64,000 bases of DNA. Origin: Hibiscus mutabilis. Taxonomy: Eukaryota > Streptophyta > Magnoliopsida > Malvales > Malvaceae. The notes beneath the pieces were generated by a model. That model searched no databases. It saw nothing but the letters and a program-made list of their open reading frames with translations, and was not told the DNA's origin. The stretch is from assembly GCA_019671005.1 (NCBI GenBank), contig CM033718.1:22696014-22760013 (forward strand), written 5' to 3'. The position numbers and the translations under genes were made by a program. Shown in pieces: positions 10,458 to 20,460 of the stretch (position 1 is its first letter; each line of letters begins with the position of its first letter).

Positions 10458-11560
10458 CCCTTTGTTATATATGCCTGACAACTCTTTCTTCTTTGAGGCA
10501 TGTACCGATACGCTGAATTGTGTACTGAAACACCCTACATCAAAAGTGCCTTTAATGCTGGAAATAAAGTCCCCAAAGGCTCCAAATCAACCTCAACAAC
10601 TAGTAACGACCAAAACTCATTAAAGGGTTTAAAAGACCTCTCCAAGCATCCATGGAACAACAAGAAAACCAACTACCAACATTTAATGATAGAGAAATTG
10701 TTTTAGTGCTCAATTTTGTCATATTTCTTTGTAGAACACTCTTTGTGAGCTTAGTTGTTATATTTTCTCAAGTTTTAGGATTTGAGCGAGTGCTTAAATT
10801 GCAAACACATTTTCCTAGCGAGGTTTTCCTTGTTTTCCAATTTGTTTTCTCTTTGTAAGAGAGTGTTTTAATGCATAGAGGTGCCAGTATGAGAAATCCG
10901 TGTATTCGAAAGTGTGGATAGAGGTAGTACTATCCAATGATAGAGGTTAGACTATCTAGGGTCACCATAGTTGCCAATATATGTGATATATGAAATATAC
11001 AAAAAGGTTTTAATGCACAGGTTTGTTATGCATGATTTGTTGTGAAAACAAATAAGGAAATGCTTTGGTTTGATTAAGCATGTTTTGTACATCAAGCGAT
11101 TTATGGTTATAAATGGTTTTTAAATGCATCAATGTTTTACTTAAGAGTATTGTCACTAATCATTTGTGCTAACGCTCTATTTTTCCCATTGATGCAGAGA
11201 AATAGAGTTGAGGGCTACATTATCTCGGCAAGAAAGGTCCAAGAACAAGACAATCATTTGAGTATGAAAACTTAGTTTTAATTCAGTTAATAAGGCAATC
11301 TGTTACCATATTTTGGGGGATTTGTAATCTGGTTTTTAAGGGTGTTGTGGATGTTTATTTGATGTGGTTTGATTATTTAATATGTTGATTCCTTGGGGCT
11401 CGAATGTTGATGACTTGCATATATGTGTTTAGTGCTTGATGGATTCCATAGTATTCTTATAGGGTATATATACCTATATTGATATTTTTGTGGTTCAAGC
11501 ATGTTTTAAATGTTGGTCTAAGTCTAGTGATGTGTTGCCTATGCTGAAACATACCTTGAA
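10458..11560. other. Intergenic sequence, no gene seen
   Basis: AT-rich, with frames of at most 68 codons and no recognisable domain. It continues the segment broken by the solo LTR and ends at the LTR of element C1, where the last five bases, TTGAA (11556-11560), would be the left target duplication. Confidence 0.5.
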
Positions 11561-12956
11561 TGTAACACCCCAAAAACTAGTCTAGTCGAAATTGGGTTCC
11601 GATGATCGAAAACCCTACACCGAAAAGCCTAAATGTTGCATTGTTATTAATTATGTGGATTAATTTTATTTTAATTAATTCTAAAGTCCAGTTAGGGACC
11701 TTGCTGGAATGTTAAATTCTGAAAATTGGTTAGGTGTATCGATACAATAGGACCTATATTGGTATAGTCCAATTGTTTCCTAACTAATTTACCGAACTGT
11801 TGCTAACCGTATCGATGCAGTTAGAGGTGTATCATTACGGGTCCTTGTTAAAATCTATTTTAGTGTCCAATTTGTAAATATAGGAAATTGGGGATGACTC
11901 ACCTACTTGGTTGCCACCCACATCACGTGGGATCATCTAAAATGTTAGAAAGATGACAATCGATTATCAATTGTCTTAGAATTGTAAAAAGGCATGAAAT
12001 GATGGAAAATGGATAATTTAAGCAAACCTTCGGCTAAGGGAAAGCTTCTTATTGGCTCCCTGTGAGGTGGGGTTTGACTAAGGTTATAATTCCCTTAAAT
12101 GAATAAAAGTTTTCCCCTTTGTTGGATTCACCGAAACCAATTCCATTCTTTGTTTTAGAGAACCAAGCTCATACCTCCATTATCATCTCTTCCACCAGTC
12201 TCAAGCGCACACGTTTCTTATTGAACTCCTTAAGTTTAAGCTTCCTTTGTTTCAAAAGCTTTATTCCATAGCTATCAGTTGGGTAAGTAAAAGCCCTAAA
12301 TCTATTGTTGATTATATTGATCATTGAATGTCCAATTTCAAGTTATGACTCTCAAAACTAAGCTTGTATTCTTCAAGTTTTAACCTATGAACCTATCGAA
12401 TAGCTAATGTCTATTTTAAGCTTAGAATCAATCATCAATGTTGTTATATTGGTTATAACAATTCTTTCGTGAATTTCTTAGCTCAAGAATCAGAGGAAGC
12501 CATTCTATCGTCTCCAACAAAATCTAAGAATAAATGGATTACCATTCGTGAGCCTTAAAAGCATCAGAATTCAAGGTGAGTGTAGTCGAAGTCTCGAGAG
12601 TTGGCTAGGTGCCATTTCGAATAATTGATTATTGCTTATTGTACTGCTAACCATCGTATTGAAGGTTTTTGTATAAAAACCCTATTGAAAGTCATATAGG
12701 TAAGAAGAGGTAAGTATTGCATTGGAATCCTATCTAAAACATTGTTATTGTTGCCATTGAAAGCATTGAAGCATTGCCATATTAAGCTATAGAATATTGA
12801 ACATTGATTATTTCATATTGCCATTGAGATATTGATATATGTTATTGCTATCGAATTACCGCATTAAAACATTGTTATCGAATCATTGCTATTGATTTAT
12901 TGGTATGAATCATTGATATTGAACCATTGTTATTGAATCATTGATATTGTTACTAG
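11561..12956 (+). repeat. C1 5' LTR, left part
   Basis: Starts TGTAACACCCCAAAAACTAG, matching the C1 3' LTR stub at 44387 and, less closely, the C2 LTR at 44439. It contains GTATCGATAC palindromes (11736-11745 exact, 11809 and 11829 variants). Its right end (12740-12956) is a run of ATTG-rich near-repeats (CATTGATATTGAACCATTG and similar) that also occurs in the C2 LTR at 45290-45510. It is cut at about 12956 by the truncated left LTR of B. Confidence 0.85.
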
Positions 12957-14882
12957 ACCTTTTAATTATTAAGGTTATAATATAATTAAGTGTGTTTTAT
13001 TGAAACTGAAGAATGTTTTACAAACATGTCTCTAATCTAAGTTTTAAGTTCCTAATCCTAAGGTTTAACATACATACAAATATATACATAAAAGGCATAA
13101 ATAAATAAATAAGTAATTACTTAAAATTAAATAAAGAAAAAAGGATTTGTTTTTTTTTTATATATTTTTAAAAAATAGAAAATCTGAATTAGGGACTAAT
13201 TTGAAAGAAAGTAAAATATGGAGGTTAATTTGAAAACAATTTAAAATTTGGAGCCGAATTGAAAAGAAAAAGGAAGAAATTGAAACAATTGAAAACCGAA
13301 GAGCTGCGGCACGAGATCCGGGAAAAAAAAGCATGGGTTATATTCGGGTCTGGGTCGGGTTAAACGGGTCACTATAAATAATAAAATTATAACATATTTC
13401 ATTTCATCCTTATTCATCAAAACAGATCAAAAACTGCCCTTTAAAATTTTCTCTGTCATGTTCATCGTGTTCTTTATTTTATGAAGAACACAATAAACAT
13501 CCGCCGTGCCGGCCGCCTTCCACCGACACCGACCGCCGTTGCTGGCACCAAAATTCCCAGATTCTGATCAATTTTCCAGATTCTGACGACCTCAAAATCA
13601 CGTTTTTCCACCGGATTCTACATCAAAACCAAATTCCTCAGCGTTTCAAAAAAAAAACAAGGTAAAAAAATAATCCCGTTCTTCTTTATTTAATCCAAAA
13701 TAGAAAGTAAATAGATAGAATAAAATTACAAGAACTTGCTTCTCTTTATTGCTTCTGAACACTGATTACAAACTGCTTGCTCCTACAAATTCCGAATGCT
13801 AGTATGTCTACTGTAATTGCTATGTGTAATTCTTATGAAATTGTTGTATGTCCATTTTTGTCATTACGTGAATTACAAAAGGTTTTTATAGTACAAGAAT
13901 TGCTTGAATTGAATCCCTAATTTCTTCCCTGGATTATCTCGAATTGCTTGATCTTTGCCAAAGGCTTCAATTTAGGGATTAACCCTTTCCCTTTCGGTTC
14001 TGATTTTGCATATCCAATTGTAGCTTGATTCTTGCCAGGGCTTCGAATTAGGGATTATCCCTTCCCGTTTTACTTCCGATCTTTCCAGCTAGGGCTTTGA
14101 TTTAGGGATTTTAATTCCTTTTTGTCTTTGTCTTGGATTGCTAGGCTCTAATTTAGGGATTTAACCCTTTTGCTCCTTTGTTTACATGTTTCTGATGATT
14201 CAGACGGTGCCGACGAGGAACAATCAGAGCGAGTGAAGCGTTAGAGAAGTTGAAGTGATCGGCCAGAGTTGAAACGTTGTGCACCTGGCTGCCACGCGCG
14301 AGTGGTGATCCGCATAAACACTCCGAAGCGATCTGAGCTGTTGGATTGCATCATGATCGAACGGTTGAGAAGTTGAGGAACTATATCATCCTCATCTGGC
14401 ATGATCTACACCGTTGGATCAGCCCCTTGATCTAACGGTCCTGCTTTAGCTGTGCAGAAAGATGACGGGATTAGGGTTTTTGGGTTATAAATGGGCTACC
14501 CGGCCTTTTGTATAATGTATAAGCCTATTGTGTTTTTTATAAGTTAATGGACTCTATTTAATCTATTGGATCTTTATATTTAAATAGGCTATCTATTTAT
14601 TATATATTTTGGGTTTTGATAACTTATTATATTAACTACTAACTAGGATACTAATATACAACCTAAATTAATTCTAACTATCACAATATACTAACAATTA
14701 TATTATACGAAACCTAAACTATTCTAACATTAATACTTACCACTATAACTAAGTTATCAATACTATACCTAACTACATTATCAGTAACATTTACAACTAT
14801 AATGTTATCAATATTATATAACTACAATACATTAATACTAAATTAACATAACTAAAACAAAGGTGAAAATCTAGTGACAACA
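12957..14882 (-). repeat. B 3' LTR (outer end truncated)
   Basis: Co-linear with 39569-41507 over about 1.93 kb. Examples are ACAAACATGTCTCTAATCTA near 13021 and 39631, and the shared end GACAACA at 14876-14882 and 41501-41507. The element-side start is TGTTGTCA. The part matching 39038-39568, including the Tat U5 block, is absent here, so the outer end was deleted after insertion. The two LTRs differ by many substitutions and small indels, so the insertion is not recent. Confidence 0.9.
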
Positions 14883-14897
14883 GCTGCCCCTCTTTGG
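14883..14897 (-). other. B polypurine tract
   Basis: On the minus strand CCAAAGAGGGGCAGC directly precedes the LTR start TGTTGTCAC. It primes plus-strand synthesis and fixes the element orientation. Confidence 0.8.
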
Positions 14898-14954
14898 TCA
14901 TTCCGGTGGAACGGGAATAGAGCAAAGAAAAGAAGACACTGATTTTCACCAATT

Positions 14955-15655
14955 ACCAAACCGTTTATGCCTAAAACGATAGGCGGGTTCTATTCTCCTT
15001 ATGCCTGAATAGATAGACAGGTTCTATTCTCCTCATGCTCGAATAGATAAGCAGATTCCATTCTCCAAATGCCCAAACGGATAGGTGGGTTCTATTCTCC
15101 AAATGCCTGAATATATAGGCGGGTTCTATTCTCCTCATGCTCAGATTCTATTCTCCAAATACCCGAATGGATAGGCAGGTTCTATTCTCCTCATGCTCAA
15201 ATAGATAAGTAGATTCCATTCTCCAAATGCCTAAACAGATAGGCAGGTTCTATTCTCCTCATGCTCGAATAGATAAGAAAATCCCATTCTCCAAATGGCC
15301 GAACGAATAGGCGGGTTCTATTCTCCTCATGCTCGAATAGATAACCAGATTCCATTCTCCAAATACTCAAATAGATAGGAAGGTTCTATTCTCCTCATGC
15401 TCGAATAGATAACCAGATTCCATTCTCCAAATACTCAAATAGATAGGAAGGTTCTATTCTCCTCATGCTCGAATAGATAAGCAGATTCCATTCTCTAAAT
15501 GCCCGAACGGATAGGCAGGTTAAAAAAGGTTCCATCCTCCTTATGCCTGGACGGATAGGCAGGTTCTATTCTCCGTATGCTTGAATAGATAAGCGAGTTC
15601 TAAAAAAGGTTCCATCCTCCTTGTGCTTGGGTGGATAAGCTGGTTCCAAAATCTA
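14955..15655 (-). repeat. 34 bp tandem array with 68 bp alternating higher-order unit
   Basis: About 20 units of 34 bp. The start TTC(C/T)ATTCTCC recurs at 14988, 15022, 15056 and 15090 and onward. Two variants alternate: one with CTCATGCTCGAATAGATAAG, the other with CAAATGCCCGAACGGATAGG, giving a 68 bp dimer. Units near 15510-15645 carry an extra TAAAAAAGGTTCC insertion. The array sits between the AGO fragment and the PPT, the position of satellite-prone repeats in Tat/Ogre elements. Confidence 0.9.
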
Positions 15656-15734
15656 TCGAAACAAATTCAAATGATCCAATTAAGATGCATATGCCCCTAG
15701 GGATGCCTAGTCATGAATGCATGTTTTATTTCTT

Positions 15735-16642
15735 TTGCTTCTTAACAATTTTCCTAATAAACATAGAAGAAAACTGTGAAGCTCCGGGAAACTCAGATTA
15801 TATCATCTCAAACATTTTCTCAACTCTGGCAACAAATGGTGAGTGTCTGTTTTGGCCTATCAATCCAAAAAGACAGTATGTTTTCTTTTCATTTCTCTAC
15901 ACTGGATGGCTTTGCGCTAAGAAAGTTTGTAATAACTCGTCCTTCAATACTAGTTGGCTTCACCAATTTCTTGTTGTTAAAATCCCATCGACCATTCTGT
16001 GGAAAGGAATTTTTCACCATTGCCTACTTCATTTACCATACCGTACCATGGATTATTTATCCCTTCCTGCGACTTCTGTCTTGATTTTTCAAACAGGGAA
16101 GCTCTTTGTTGCTAGGACACCTAAGAGCGAAACTCCGTGGGGATATGGGGAATGCATTGGTTTGTCAACGCATGGGAAATCATCTGAAAATTGCAACTGT
16201 ATGCTTCGATGATAGACTAAATAATCATAGATAGTCATCTCCATCACTTCTGTTTTACCATTCTCATTCTTAGCACTTCCTTGCTTCATATGATCTGTGT
16301 ACATTTGCTCATTCAATCCAGTTATCTTGTACTCCTGGTTGAAAGGACTGACTTCATCCTCATATTCTTCAACACTCGTTTAGCCTTTGTCAAGTTGTCA
16401 TTGTAGTTGATACATCAATGTTCAGTGACAGGCTTTCTAGAATCCTGCTATTCTTCCAATGTCTCATATCTTTTGGTTATTTCCTCCAATGTCTGTAAAA
16501 TTGTTCTCATTGTTGTAGAAGACAAGTTATCTTGTGTAAGCATCTTTGTTTTGCAACATGCTGCCTTAAAGTAATGTCAAAGCATCTCTTGATGATTTTC
16601 CGCAGAGGTTTGTAGCAAAACCTATTTCCATCTTGAATTTCC
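15735..16642 (-). pseudogene. Captured ARGONAUTE fragment, AGO4/AGO6/AGO9 clade (linker, PAZ, partial MID)
   Basis: Read on the minus strand in shifting frames, conserved landmarks appear in the exact order of an AGO4-clade protein: KFKMEIGFATN (about 16642-16608), ITLRQHVAKQRCL (about 16585-16540), FYNNENNFTDIGG (about 16521-16485), SLNIDVSTTM (about 16430-16400), KAKRVLKNMR (about 16392-16361), EYKITGLNEQM (about 16335-16303), TIYDYLVYHRSIQLQFSDD (about 16240-16180, PAZ), RASLFEKSRQK (about 16108-16070), NGRWDFNNKKLVKP (about 15998-15957), VARVEKMFEMI (about 15837-15805). The wording SLNxDVSTTM and NGRWxFNNKK points to the AGO4/6/9 clade rather than AGO1. Family members bind 24-nt siRNAs and guide DNA methylation. 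No intron interrupts about 0.9 kb, although plant AGO4-clade genes are intron-rich, so a cDNA source is likely. Several frameshifts, stops and deletions (for example the PGPVVDFL part) make it non-functional. PIWI is absent and no poly(A) is seen. Confidence 0.85.
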
Positions 16643-17140
16643 TTATAAGTTTTGCTATTTTTTACGTCCTAAGCTCTAAATTTGACCATTGAATGCCTCA
16701 TAGTTCCAATACCCTTCTAGACAAATTTCAAAGTAATGCTAAAAAATCTTATGAATATTTCAAGTGATGTCAAATTTTAATTCTTATTTCAATGCAAGAT
16801 GCTTTATGGAAAGATGTCAAAGAAGGAAAGAAAAGGTCTAACAAATTTTTATTGGTATTATGGAAAACACAAAAAGAAATTACAAGGAAAGGAATAGGTA
16901 TTCAGATATCAGAAACCAAAAATCCTCCTATCATGACTTCATAAGATGCCTTGAATGTCAACTATGCTGAGCAGACCTTGGAAATAATGATTATGTGGAG
17001 AGATATGAAGCTTCCAGGTACCAAACCCCAATATTGATTTTGTGGAAGGACTACTTCTGCAAATTATCTGAGCCGCCCTTTATGGGTTTTCAACTCAGAT
17101 CCTCCTTTGGTTTCAAAACGCCCTTTGCGGGTTTTCACTT
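16643..17140 (-). other. B non-coding region between integrase and AGO fragment
   Basis: No gene is supported. On the minus strand it holds GAAAACCCGCAAAGGGCG and GAAAACCCATAAAGGGCGG (about 17128-17070), a repeated phrase usual in the 3' region of Tat elements, then AT-rich sequence. Confidence 0.5.
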
Positions 17141-17146
17141 TGAACC

Positions 17147-17240
17147 CCCAATTTCTTTTTCTTTCTTCTTTTTTTCCTTTTATTTTTTTTCCTTCTTTCT
17201 TTTTTCTTTTTTTTCCTCCTTTTTTCTTTCCTTATTCAAA
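17147..17240 (-). repeat. ~90 bp polypurine/polypyrimidine tract after integrase
   Basis: An almost unbroken C/T run on the plus strand (A/G on the element strand), made of CTTT/CCTTTT repeats. It follows the integrase C-terminus directly. The first purine-rich codons may still be translated (a KERKKEEK-like tail). Confidence 0.7.
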
Positions 17241-17244
17241 CATA

Positions 17245-18540
17245 ATACTTTTTTAACCGAATATGAATTTATCATATTCTGGAGTTTGTCTCCATCCATT
17301 TTGGCTAAAATTAACGCTCCTCATGAGAAAACCTGTGTTACAATATAAGGTATTTCCCAATTCGGTGCCCATTTTCCTCGAGCATCTCTTTGGATTGGTA
17401 GTTTCTTCTTCAACACCAAATCCCTTTTTTGAATTCTCTTGGGCAGATTTTCTTCTCCTGAGCCCTTATCATCCTTTTCTGGTACATTTGCCCATGACAC
17501 AGTGCTTTCAGTATTTTCTCTTCAATTAAGTTCAGCTGATCATATCTTACTTGAACCCATTCTGCTTCTTCCAACTTTTCTTCCATTAAGACACGGAGTG
17601 ATGGTATTTCAACCTCAATGGGTAGCACTGCTTCTAATCCATATACCAATGAGAAAGGTGTTGCCCCAGTGGAAGTTCTTATTGCAGTTCGATAAGCGTA
17701 TAAGGCAAATGGCAGCTTCTCGTGCAAATCGTTATAAGTATAAGTTATTTTTGCTATTATCTTCTTAATATTCTTATTTGCAGCTTCCACTACCCCATTC
17801 ATCTTTGGGCGATATACCACAGAATTATGATGCTTGACATTGAACTGCTCATAGACTCCACTAATCATCCTATTGTTCAAATTTGAAGCATTGTCGGTGA
17901 TAATACTTTTAGGCAAGCCTATCGATAAATAATTTCCTTTTTCAAAAACTTGCAAACCGTGGATCTAGTAAAGTTTGCTTACGAGGCTGCCTCTACCCAT
18001 TTTGTGAAATAATCAATGGCTACGAAGATGAAACGATGCCTGTTTGATGCCTTAGGGTGAATCTGATCGATGACATCAATGCCCCACATAGAGAATGGCC
18101 AAGGAGCTGTCATAACATGAAGAGACTGAGGTGGCGTATGAACATTGTCAGCATAGATTTGGCACTTGTGGCATTTGCGAGAATAATGATGCAATTACCT
18201 TCCATGATTAACCAATAATATCCCAAGTGCATGATTCTTCTGGCTATGGTAAAACCACTAGGATGGGTTCCGCAAACTCCTTCATGAACTTCTTCCACAA
18301 TTAATTGAGCCTCTTTTGCTCCCACACATCTTAGAAGCACTTGATCACGACTTCTCTTGTATAAAATCTCTCCATCAAGGACATACCTTGATGCCATTTT
18401 CCTGATCATTTTCTTTTCATTCTCTGTAGCTTGTGGCGGGTATTGCTGGAATTTTACATATTGCAAGATGTCATGGTACCATGGCAATCCATCCGTCTCT
18501 TCTTCCATAACAATGAGCTGGAAAGTCAAACATATATAAC
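17245..18540 (-). pseudogene. B integrase
   Basis: Three overlapping frames (18529-18110, 18194-17979, 17955-17410 and on to about 17245) make one integrase. The N-terminal zinc-binding region is visible as HEGVCGTHPSG...CHKCQIYAD. The core has GIDVID with the first catalytic Asp, then FVAIDYFTKWVEAAS, SIITDNASN with the second Asp, and NGVVEAANKNIKKII with the Glu, so all three catalytic residues are visible. The C-terminus reads RDARGKWAPNWEIPYIV and MDGDKLQNMIN, as in Tat elements. Integrase inserts the cDNA into the genome. Frameshifts near 18150-18190 and 17960 and a stop near 17300 break it. Confidence 0.85.
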
Positions 18541-18970
18541 CTGATGGGCATCATTTCACCTTCATTTACCCTAAACATGGCGGCTAAGGTGGCTAAAGCA
18601 TCAGCCATTTGATTGTCTTCTCTGGGGAGATATTTGAAAGTGATCTCATCAAATTCCTTGGTCAACTCAAGGACTAGCTTGTGGTCTTCCATCAACTTTG
18701 CATCTTTTGTCTTCCATTTGCCACATATCTGATAAATGACTAATGTAGAGTCCCAAAAAACTCTTAAAGTACGCATTTTCCTCCTTATAGCTTCCCCCAT
18801 TCCCATTATACAAGCATCGTATTCCTCCATGTTATTAGTGCAGAAAAACTTCAAACGACTGGTAAAAGGGTAGTAATCTCCCTCCGGTGAGACCAGAACT
18901 GCCCCTATACCTCTCCCTAATGCATTTGCTGCACCATCAAAATTCATAACCCAAGACTCTGTTGAAGCTT
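18541..18970 (-). pseudogene. B second (archaeal-type) RNase H
   Basis: Inside the frame 19223-18471. Motifs with catalytic acids: WVMNFDGAANALGRGIGAVL (Asp, about 18938), NNMEEYDACIMGM (Glu), VFWDSTLVIYQI (Asp) and LPREDNQMADALATLA (last acidic site). A second RNase H of this type after the ordinary one is a known acquisition of the Tat lineage and is thought to replace the decayed gypsy domain in removing the RNA template. It lies between the connection region and integrase in one polyprotein. In this stretch it has no stop and looks the best preserved part of B pol. Confidence 0.85.
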
Positions 18971-20460
18971 CATCATCTTCTGAGATACACATCAATTCTT
19001 CATCAGGAAAATTAAAATTTAATGCTTCATAGTCATCACAAGCGCGACTTGCCAAAAAGTCTGCTATAGCACTCCCTTTTATTGCTTTTTGGCTCACATA
19101 CTGGATATCAAATTCTGATAATAACATTTGCCAATGCGCTAACCTTCCTGATAAGGCTGGAGCTTCCATCATGAACTTCAATGGGTCTAACTTCGAGATT
19201 AACCACGTAACGTGATAAAGCATATATTGTCTTAGCCTTCTAACTGTTCACACCAAAGCACAACATAGCTTTTCAATTGACGAATATTTGGTTTCACAAT
19301 CAGTGAATTTCTTGCTCAGGTAGTATATCGCCTTTTCTTTTCTTCTAGTATCATCATGTTGCGCTAACACACAGCCTATGAAATTTTCATAGATTGTTAG
19401 GTACAAGATCAATGGTCTCCCTGAAACAGGTGGTACTAATACCGGAGGATTACTCAATTGTTCCTTGATCTTTTCCAAAGCCGCTTAACATCCTTCATCC
19501 CATGTTCCCAGGTTATTCTTCCTGAATAACCTAAACATTGGATCACACTTATCAGTTAACTGAGAAATGAAGCGTGCGATGTAATCTAATCATCCCAGGA
19601 AACCTCGAACTTCCTTTTGTGTTTGAGGTAGGAAAAGTTCCTATATAGCTTTTATCTTATCAGGATCGATCTCAATTCCTCTTTTGCCCATGAAAAAACC
19701 CAATAACTTGCCAGATGTGACCCCAAATGTGCATTTGGTCAGGTTGAGCTTTAATTGGAACTTTCTCAGTTTGAGGAAGAGTTTTTCTAAATTGACCAAA
19801 TATTCCTCCTCGGATCGAGATTTAGCGATCATATCGTCGACATATACCTCTATTTCCCTATGCATCATACCATGGAAAAGGGTGACCATGGCCCTCTGAT
19901 AGGTTGCCCCTGCATTCTTGAGTCCAAAGGGCATCACTTTATAGCAAAAAGTTCCCCATAGCGTCGCAAAAGTTGTATTTTCCATGTCTTCTAGGCACAT
20001 CTTGATCTGGTTATACCCAGAGAATCTGTCCATGAAAGAGAACAGTGAATGACCTACCGTGTTGTCGACTAAAGTGTCAATATGTGGGAGCGGGAAATTA
20101 TCTTTAGGGCTTGCCTTATTGAGGTCTATGTAGTCAACACACATTCTTACTTTTCCATCATTCTTTGGTACTGAGACAATATTCGCCACTCATTTTGGAT
20201 GCTTAGCTACCTTGAGGAATCATGCATCATACTGCTACTTTACCTCATCCCTGATCTTGAGGAGTGTTTCAGCCTTCATTCTTCTAAGCTTTTACTTTAT
20301 AGGTTCACATCCTTCCTTTATTGGGAGCCTGTGGATGACGATGTCAAGGCCGGGCATATCTTGATACGACCACACGAAAATATCTTTAACATCTTTCAAA
20401 AGCTCAATAAGACTTTGTCTGGTTTTGGCCGTGATGGTAGTACCAATCTTCACCTCTCGC
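18971..20460 (-). pseudogene. B reverse transcriptase and gypsy-type RNase H
   Basis: The RT frame 20189-19641 has VRMCVDYIDLNKASPKDNF, then FSFMDRFSGYNQIKM with the first catalytic Asp, FCYKVMPFGLKNAGATYQRA, and YVDD at 19844-19833. Upstream (about 20460-20200) the frame-broken start RMKAETLLKIRDEVK and VAKHP is recognisable. Downstream, 19478-19248 reads PLILYLTIYENFIGCVLAQH and KAIYYLSKKFTDCETKYSSIE, an RNase H whose first catalytic Asp position (YLTIYEN) lacks Asp, as in other Tat elements. The frame is restored at 19223 with LYHVTWLISKLDPLKF and KAIKGSAIADFLA. Stops lie near 19640 and 20190, and a frameshift near 19243. Confidence 0.9.

Noticed and set aside
14955..15655. CRISPR-like regular repeats
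   Set aside because: Units are contiguous 34 bp tandem copies with no unique spacers, inside a plant retrotransposon 3' region.
15631..16212. 193-codon plus-strand reading frame
   Set aside because: It is the antisense shadow of the minus-strand AGO-like fragment. It shows no domain, and the minus strand gives ordered family landmarks.
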